A stretch of DNA of 11,571 bases, from NCBI GenBank assembly GCA_945788205.1, contig CALZLE010000137.1, forward strand, positions 1-11,571, read 5' to 3'. This document shows positions 7,556-11,571 of the stretch, piece by piece; position 1 is the first letter of the stretch; every line of letters begins with the position of its first letter. Position numbers and translations under genes: made by a program. Below the pieces are notes generated by a model. That model did no database searches, had not been told where the DNA came from, and saw only the letters and a program-made list of their open reading frames with translations. The DNA is from an uncultured Desulfuromonadales bacterium (GTDB lineage Bacteria > Desulfobacterota > Desulfuromonadia > Desulfuromonadales > Geopsychrobacteraceae).

Positions 7556-7595
7556 AAAAAAGCCAGCTGCGAGGAGGCGCGCAACTGGCTTTTTT
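7556..7595. terminator. Bidirectional Rho-independent terminator
   Basis: The outer stem is 11 bp: AAAAAAGCCAG (7556-7566) pairs with CTGGCTTTTTT (7585-7595). Inside it TGCG (7568-7571) pairs with CGCA (7580-7583), leaving an 8-nt loop. Six Ts follow on either strand. Pair 7567/7584 is a C-A mismatch in plus-strand RNA but a G-U wobble in minus-strand RNA, so the hairpin is more stable leftward. It ends the permease transcript (stop codon at 7550), the predicted small RNA, and probably any readthrough from gspN. Confidence 0.92.
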
Positions 7596-7657
7596 GACCA
7601 CGAAAGGAGAATCAATGTTGAACTCGGCTCGCCTGCCACAACAAGCTTCGTTCTCTT
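7556..7657 (-). ncRNA. Predicted Fur-repressed small RNA (about 100 nt)
   Basis: A complete small-RNA transcription unit is visible on the minus strand. It has A-tracts, TTGCAA (-35), a 17-bp spacer holding a Fur-like dyad, TATGAT (-10), a predicted start near 7657, and a U-run hairpin ending at 7556. No open frame with a ribosome-binding site lies in the transcript. The RNA contains 5'-UUCUCCUUUCG-3' (minus strand of 7601-7611) and CCUCC in the terminator loop. Both are complementary to Shine-Dalgarno sequences. GUUG and CAAC with inner GGC and GCC can form a small 5' hairpin that leaves the first CU-rich segment open. The layout resembles the Fur-controlled RNAs RyhB, PrrF and FsrA in function, but I see no sequence similarity that I could claim. 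A processed 3'-UTR of the secretion operon is the main alternative. Confidence 0.65.
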
Positions 7658-7664
7658 GATTTCC

Positions 7665-7724
7665 ATCATATTGATAATGGTTTTCAATTGCAAGAGAAAA
7701 ATCACTTTTTTTGTTTTATTTTTT
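7665..7724 (-). promoter_or_regulatory. Promoter of the predicted small RNA
   Basis: On the minus strand TTGCAA (7693-7688) and TATGAT (7670-7665) are exactly 17 bp apart and match consensus at 4 of 6 and 5 of 6 positions. Upstream are a T5 run (7701-7697 on the minus strand) and A-tracts of 6, 4 and 7 (7724-7706). They resemble an UP element for the RNA polymerase alpha subunit and would strengthen the promoter. The promoter points away from gspN and into a gap with no minus-strand protein gene, which argues for an RNA product. Confidence 0.65.
7670..7688. promoter_or_regulatory. Fur-box-like operator
   Basis: The core TGATAATGGTTTTCA (7672-7686) matches the Fur 7-1-7 consensus TGATAATnATTATCA at 12 of 14 positions. 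One half is perfect (7 of 7) and the other is 5 of 7. The wider 19-bp dyad 7670-7688 has 7 of 9 symmetric pairs centred on 7679. It fills the spacer between the -35 and -10 of the small-RNA promoter, the classic place for repression by Fe-loaded Fur. Confidence 0.68.
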
Positions 7725-7757
7725 CAACAACAACATGTCCGCCACTGTGAGAAAGTC

Positions 7758-8633
7758 TTAGCGCAAAACAGGACGGGCCAGAGTTCCAGCAATCCGCAAC
7801 AGGTAACTGCCATCAGCAGTCGGTTTTACTCTGGTCAGTTTGAGCATTTCAAGAACGCTGTCAGGGGTTGATTGTGTCGGATGAATCCGCAGGTTCAGAT
7901 TTATTCGGGTCTGCTCAGGGGTTGCACCGATCAGTAGGGTTCCGCCACCGCTCGCTTCAATGATCCCTTCAGTCAACAGAACTTTCTCAACACTGATCCG
8001 CTGCTGATTGAACTTTCCCTCCAGCTCAAGCAGTCCACAAGCCAGGCGATCTGGCAAACCGACACGACTGAGCCCATGCAGAAACGACTCGCGTAACTGC
8101 AGATTGAAACTGCCCTGCCCATTCAAGGCATTGGCCATATCTGCAACCTGCAAGTTTCCATTCAGCCGACCCTGAATTCGATAGGGGATATCGGGCTGTT
8201 GCAAACCGAACAGTTCGACATCAAAAAATTCCAGCTGCAACTGACCCGAGCGCGCAGCCTGTCCTTCAACGCTACCCTCAGTCAAATCGGCCTGCATATC
8301 GACTGCAGCTGTCCCCGTTAACAACCGGGTCCAAGCCGGCGTCAACTGCAGATCACGAAGCTGAATCGGGACAAGTTCCGACTGCCCGGAATCGACCTGA
8401 AGGTCTAACTCCAAACCAGCAGGAAAGAGAATGTCGGTGTCACTCCCGACCACGTTCAAACCTGTCTCATGGGCAATTTTCTGCACCAGAGAACGTTGCA
8501 GCACCTCTGCCGGAAAAAAGAACCAGAAAGAAAGCGCCCCACTGAGCAGGAATAACAGCAGGCAGAAAACAAACAACCTGCGGTTACCGACCAAAAATTG
8601 CGGGCCGAGTTGAATATGATCTAAAAGGCTCAC
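7758..8633 (-). CDS. gspN: Type II secretion system protein GspN
   Basis: This is a 291-residue inner-membrane protein. It has a short cytoplasmic N terminus, one membrane helix at about 20-40, and a periplasmic region of about 250 residues rich in beta-strand patterns (repeated LxLxL segments such as SFNLQLRES and TRINLNLRIHP). GspN proteins in delta-proteobacterial systems have this layout, and their exact task in the secretion machine is not settled. The start is GTG at 8633, overlapping the gspM stop by 4 nt (GTGA), with GGAG 5 nt upstream. It is the last gene of the operon. No hairpin lies directly after the stop, and the nearest leftward terminator is about 160 bp away at 7595-7556. Identity rests on position and architecture as well as sequence. 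Confidence 0.78.
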   Translation of the reverse strand: MSLLDHIQLGPQFLVGNRRLFVFCLLLFLLSGALSFWFFFPAEVLQRSLVQKIAHETGLNVVGSDTDILFPAGLELDLQVDSGQSELVPIQLRDLQLTPAWTRLLTGTAAVDMQADLTEGSVEGQAARSGQLQLEFFDVELFGLQQPDIPYRIQGRLNGNLQVADMANALNGQGSFNLQLRESFLHGLSRVGLPDRLACGLLELEGKFNQQRISVEKVLLTEGIIEASGGGTLLIGATPEQTRINLNLRIHPTQSTPDSVLEMLKLTRVKPTADGSYLLRIAGTLARPVLR

Positions 8634-9148
8634 AGTTTCTCCAAAGACATCAGCACCATATTGGCATCGAGTTCAGAACGATTCTCAAAGCGCGGCTTGA
8701 CACGTAACGATTTCACCTGGACACCGCCGCTGCGATATTCGACGGCATGCAGCAACGTGACCAGTTGGCCAAGAGATAATTTTTCCAACCGAATCTCTAC
8801 CAGTTGTTGACGGAATTCTCCTTGAGTCGTTGCTGCTTGCGGCCGCATGGCCAGAAGTTGCTCCCGCACCCCGGTTTGCTCGGCCAAACTTTCAACCTGC
8901 GAAAAAAGCGGCCGGCCGCTGGAGCTTCGCTGATGAGCAGTCGCTAATCGTTGGCGTTACTGAATAATTTGCTCACTCATTGCAGACACTTTGACCAGGT
9001 TTCGCTGCGAAGCAGTAATCTTCCGTTCCAGCGTTGCCATCGTCGCAAGATAAGGGCTAATAAGCGCGAACCAGACAAAAAACAGTCCCAGCACAGCTAG
9101 CCCGCCAATAACAACCCAACGCTCCCGAGGATTGAGACGCTTGATCAT
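8630..9148 (-). pseudogene. gspM: gspM interrupted by an in-frame stop codon
   Basis: The reading frame from ATG 9148 encodes MIKRLNPRERW, one membrane helix (about 12-32) and a coiled-coil start. It then meets TAA at 8959-8957 (codon 64; context CAG TAA CGC). The same frame stays open afterwards for 108 codons to the TGA at 8632-8630. It includes FRQQLVEIRLEKLSLGQLVTLLHAVE and a C-terminal beta-strand pattern typical of the periplasmic ferredoxin-like domain of GspM. Together it would make 171 residues plus the interrupted codon, a normal GspM length. No frameshift is involved, and CAA to TAA is the simplest change. GspM binds GspL in the inner-membrane platform. Upstream GGAGG gives strong initiation and the start overlaps the gspL stop (ATGA). 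Options are a nonsense mutation, a sequence error, readthrough, or re-initiation at TTG 8887, which has no good ribosome-binding site. Confidence 0.8.
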
Positions 9149-10527
9149 TGCCCCCCTCCACTGAGCTGTATTTGCAGCTCAAAATCGACCTTACTGTTGT
9201 CAGCAGCCAACTTGGCGTCGGTAATTTCCACCTGCGCAAATAAAGGATTCCGGCCAAGCTGTTCCGCAATCTGATTGACGGTGTCAAAAGAATCGGTGTT
9301 GCCAATCAGCCGAGCAGTGTCATTGCTAAGATTAAATTCCTGCAGGTCAACGCGGATGGCTGGATCGATAAGGGTCGACAAGCTTTGCAGTACCGTTGCC
9401 GCCCCCTGCCCGCCAAAACCGAACAGTTGCACCTGTTTCCGCAGCTCACCAAGATGACTTTCCAGCTGCAAAGGGACATCAACAACGGTCGTTCCAGGTG
9501 GCATCGTCTGCCGAAACACCTGCGTTAGTTGTGTTTTGAGCTGTGAATGTTCACGGGTTTTCTGCAGATAACCGAGATGCATACTGAAGGCTCCACCAAG
9601 CAACACCAGCGCCAGCAGCAACCCGGCAACCATCAGTTTGCTGCGGAAAATCTCCAGCTGCCCCTGTGCAGCAAAATCACCCTGACGGAAATTCAGCTGA
9701 TCACTCTTTTTGCTCGACCGCAATTCCGCGAGAGCCAGCAGAGCCGCCGGAGCCATACCACATTTGAGGTCGGGCCCGAAAACATCTTCCGCCGGAGATA
9801 GAATCGTCCGATCGGCCTGATGCAGTTCGCTCAACACTTTTTCTGTCACCCCGGCACCAATAACCCAAAGCGGCAGGTCCTCTTGGCCGATGGCATTTTC
9901 CAACTGACTGACCTGATTGGAGATAAAATCAAGAACCTCTTCCTCAGCCAGCTCACTGGTTCCCGGCAGAAGCCGATAATCCCAGATCACCCCTTCAAAA
10001 ATCAGCGCCACCACGACTTCAAGACGTCGGCAATAAATCAGAATCCCTTCCTGCTCACCCAGAATCGGTAATAACCCGAAGGGGAAATAATCGATCCGGC
10101 GCGGATGATGTTCCGGGTCTGGGAAATGTAGCAGTAAGTCATCCACCTCAAGACGGTTGATAACAATCGCATCAACTTCGTAATCATCCTCCCGAGCGCG
10201 AGGTGGGAGAAAAGCGATCAATTGCTCTTCTAAGGGCACCGGCAACTGACTGGCTAACTCCAGAGGTAAAGCAGCTTTGATCTTACGCTTCTCCCGAAAC
10301 GGAAAGTGCAAACGACGAAACAAACCAACACGGCAAGGGAGTGCGGTAACCAGCCTGTCACCGAGAGCCAGCTCACCGACCATCTCCCGAATCGCCTCGG
10401 CAGTTTCCTCGGGAGAATCGCAGCTGCGGCTATCGAGTGCGACATAGGTAGAACCCGACGCAGCGGTCACTATCGCCACCCGCGCTTCTGTTCCCTCCAG
10501 ATCAATACCGATGTAACGCTTTGCCAT
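9145..10527 (-). CDS. gspL: Type II secretion system protein GspL
   Basis: This is a 460-residue bitopic inner-membrane protein. The N-terminal 290 residues form the cytoplasmic actin-like domain (YIGIDLEGTEARVAIV at 5-20, then LPLELASQLPVP), which in the family docks the secretion ATPase GspE. A single membrane helix (about 295-317, AGLLLALVLLGGAFSMHLGYL) follows. A coiled-coil stretch and a ferredoxin-like periplasmic domain (TVNQIAEQLGRNPLFAQVEI) complete the protein and would pair with GspM. The start lies 4 nt after the gspK stop, with only a weak GTGGA site, so translation is probably coupled. The stop overlaps the gspM ATG. The length is in the usual range of about 400-480. Confidence 0.9.
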   Translation of the reverse strand: MAKRYIGIDLEGTEARVAIVTAASGSTYVALDSRSCDSPEETAEAIREMVGELALGDRLVTALPCRVGLFRRLHFPFREKRKIKAALPLELASQLPVPLEEQLIAFLPPRAREDDYEVDAIVINRLEVDDLLLHFPDPEHHPRRIDYFPFGLLPILGEQEGILIYCRRLEVVVALIFEGVIWDYRLLPGTSELAEEEVLDFISNQVSQLENAIGQEDLPLWVIGAGVTEKVLSELHQADRTILSPAEDVFGPDLKCGMAPAALLALAELRSSKKSDQLNFRQGDFAAQGQLEIFRSKLMVAGLLLALVLLGGAFSMHLGYLQKTREHSQLKTQLTQVFRQTMPPGTTVVDVPLQLESHLGELRKQVQLFGFGGQGAATVLQSLSTLIDPAIRVDLQEFNLSNDTARLIGNTDSFDTVNQIAEQLGRNPLFAQVEITDAKLAADNSKVDFELQIQLSGGGQ

Positions 10528-10531
10528 AATG

Positions 10532-11479
10532 CTATTCCACTTTCAGGCTGAGAAGCTGATTGCCTTTTTTTTCCACTGTCGCGGTTGCCAGTCTGGTCCC
10601 CTGATTAACCCGGCCCCGGCTGACGAGACGATAAAGGTGCCCTTTGACACCAACAGAATTCTGCAACCAGGCCGCTGGCCACCGCTCACCAATTCCCTCA
10701 GCAAGCGCCAGATCACCTAACTGACGAAAGGCTGACTCCCGGCGATAGTCGAGCAAGGCGGCAATATCCTGCCGGTCAAAAATAATTTCAACGTTCTCCT
10801 CTGCCGCAGAGAACTGCCAGGCAAAGAGAACTTCCGCCGAAGCCGTGTTGAGATTGATCTGCTCAGCACCGGCGACCCGTAGAAACGGTTGCAAGCGCCG
10901 AACAATCCCAGCATCAAAACCTCGCACCAGATGAAGTTCGTCAAGGGTCTCCAGCTTTGCTCCTTTACGCCCGTAGGGCGGTTGCAAGCTGTTGTAATAA
11001 TTATCATCCGGCGTCGGCTTACTGCGGTCGGCATTAAACCAATGCACCAGCGAATTGGCCAGATCCTGCCCCTGCAGCCGATCAATCTCCAGCACCTCTT
11101 CGCAAAGAACGACAAAACGATGATAGCCCGGTTGAGGATTACCGCGGCTATCAGCGACCGAATTGACATTGAAATGGCCACTCAGGTCGCTGATCGTCAA
11201 GCTGACATCTCCCTCACCCGCTGGTACATTTACCATTGGATCACCCCAGAACTCCGCTGGATGATCAAACTCATTATTATCTTCCTGCAAAATCATCCGC
11301 GCAGCTTCGATGCCACCACGCGCCAGATAAAAGGAACGCGTCCGGTCGCGGAAGGTTTCTGTGGCGCGCAAATCGACCAGTGTCGAAAATGAGAACTCGG
11401 TCAATAAGGCGCTGAGCAAAGCCACAATCACTAGCACCAGCAACAGAGCCATACCCTCTTCGTTGCGCAGACTTTTCAT
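10532..11479 (-). CDS. gspK: Type II secretion system minor pseudopilin GspK
   Basis: This is a 315-residue protein. It has a short basic leader MKSLRNEEG, with prepilin peptidase (GspO) cleavage expected between G9 and M10, then a hydrophobic helix (about 10-31). As usual for GspK the mature residue 5 is not glutamate but leucine, which fits its place at the pseudopilus tip above GspI and GspJ. The large globular part includes SDLSGHFNVNSV and INLNTASAEVL, helix-hairpin-helix-like segments typical of the T2SSK family. GGAGG lies 7 nt before the ATG, which overlaps the stop of the preceding gspJ. It is periplasmic after cleavage, at the pilus tip. Confidence 0.93.
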   Translation of the reverse strand: MKSLRNEEGMALLLVLVIVALLSALLTEFSFSTLVDLRATETFRDRTRSFYLARGGIEAARMILQEDNNEFDHPAEFWGDPMVNVPAGEGDVSLTISDLSGHFNVNSVADSRGNPQPGYHRFVVLCEEVLEIDRLQGQDLANSLVHWFNADRSKPTPDDNYYNSLQPPYGRKGAKLETLDELHLVRGFDAGIVRRLQPFLRVAGAEQINLNTASAEVLFAWQFSAAEENVEIIFDRQDIAALLDYRRESAFRQLGDLALAEGIGERWPAAWLQNSVGVKGHLYRLVSRGRVNQGTRLATATVEKKGNQLLSLKVE

Positions 11480-11571
11480 CCACGCCCCTCCGGTAGCACA
11501 AAACTACTACGGAAAGGGATGATTCGACCAGCCACCTCAAGCTCCAGAGTAATTTCCAAAAGCTCCGGCAG
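11476..11571 (-). CDS. gspJ: C-terminal end of minor pseudopilin GspJ (partial)
   Basis: The minus strand is open from the window edge for 31 codons, ending in TGA at 11478-11476, which overlaps the gspK start (ATGA). The visible peptide LPELLEITLELEVAGR continues to FRSSFVLPEGRG. The pattern 'LPxxLExTLE' followed by a final beta strand is typical of the GspJ C terminus, and the J-K gene order fits. Only the last 31 residues are in the window. Confidence 0.8.
   Translation of the reverse strand: MPELLEITLELEVAGRIIPFRSSFVLPEGRG

Noticed and set aside
7615..7659. 14-codon plus-strand ORF with a strong AAAGGAG and ATG (MLNSARLPQQASFS)
   Set aside because: It lies after the permease terminator, has no promoter and no downstream plus-strand gene. 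The ribosome-binding-site look is the exact complement of the anti-Shine-Dalgarno part of the predicted small RNA, which explains it better.
7460..7705. 81-codon minus-strand ORF running through the small-RNA region
   Set aside because: It has no ribosome-binding site, its ATG codons fall around the -10 box, and most of it is antisense to the end of the permease gene.
10889..11392. 167-codon plus-strand ORF
   Set aside because: It is the antisense shadow of gspK.

Overview
This window (about 52% G+C by eye) looks like a chromosomal segment of a Gram-negative anaerobe of the Desulfuromonas/Geobacter/Pelobacter group. That assignment is an inference. It rests on an AhbD-type radical SAM heme enzyme, a type II secretion operon ordered J-K-L-M-N, and a Cys-bearing nitronate monooxygenase-family flavoprotein. 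No rRNA, tRNA, insertion sequence, phage gene or CRISPR array was found.

Layout. Positions 1-1219 (minus strand) hold an ahbD-like radical SAM gene, followed by the first ten codons of a gene that resembles hemE. Positions 1362-2084 (minus) encode a small secreted coiled-coil protein of unknown function with a TATAAT-type promoter. Positions 2269-3348 (minus) encode an NMO/FabK-like flavoprotein that ends in a strong terminator. Divergent from it, 3469-5122 (plus) encodes a compact sensor kinase and an OmpR-type response regulator with overlapping reading frames. A cation-chloride-cotransporter-like permease follows at 5226-7550 (plus). From the right edge to 7758 (minus) run the last genes of a type II secretion operon: the end of gspJ, then gspK, gspL, gspM and gspN, with very short overlaps or gaps between them. 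gspM carries an in-frame TAA at codon 64.

The most interesting element lies in the 207-bp gap between the convergent permease and gspN (7551-7757). Read leftward, the minus strand has A-tracts, TTGCAA, a 17-bp spacer, TATGAT, about 100 nt of non-coding sequence, and a hairpin with a U-run. The spacer is occupied by a 19-bp dyad that matches the Fur 7-1-7 consensus at 12 of 14 positions. This is the architecture of an iron-repressed small RNA of the RyhB/PrrF/FsrA functional type. The predicted RNA carries two CU-rich anti-Shine-Dalgarno stretches, one of them in the terminator loop. The same hairpin can also terminate the permease transcript from the other side and any readthrough from the secretion operon.

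How the genes fit together. The left part concerns tetrapyrrole synthesis and redox chemistry. The two-component pair may control the permease downstream. The right part is envelope secretion machinery. An iron-repressed RNA would be a plausible post-transcriptional regulator of iron-rich functions, which could include the neighbouring heme genes, but no target is demonstrated here.
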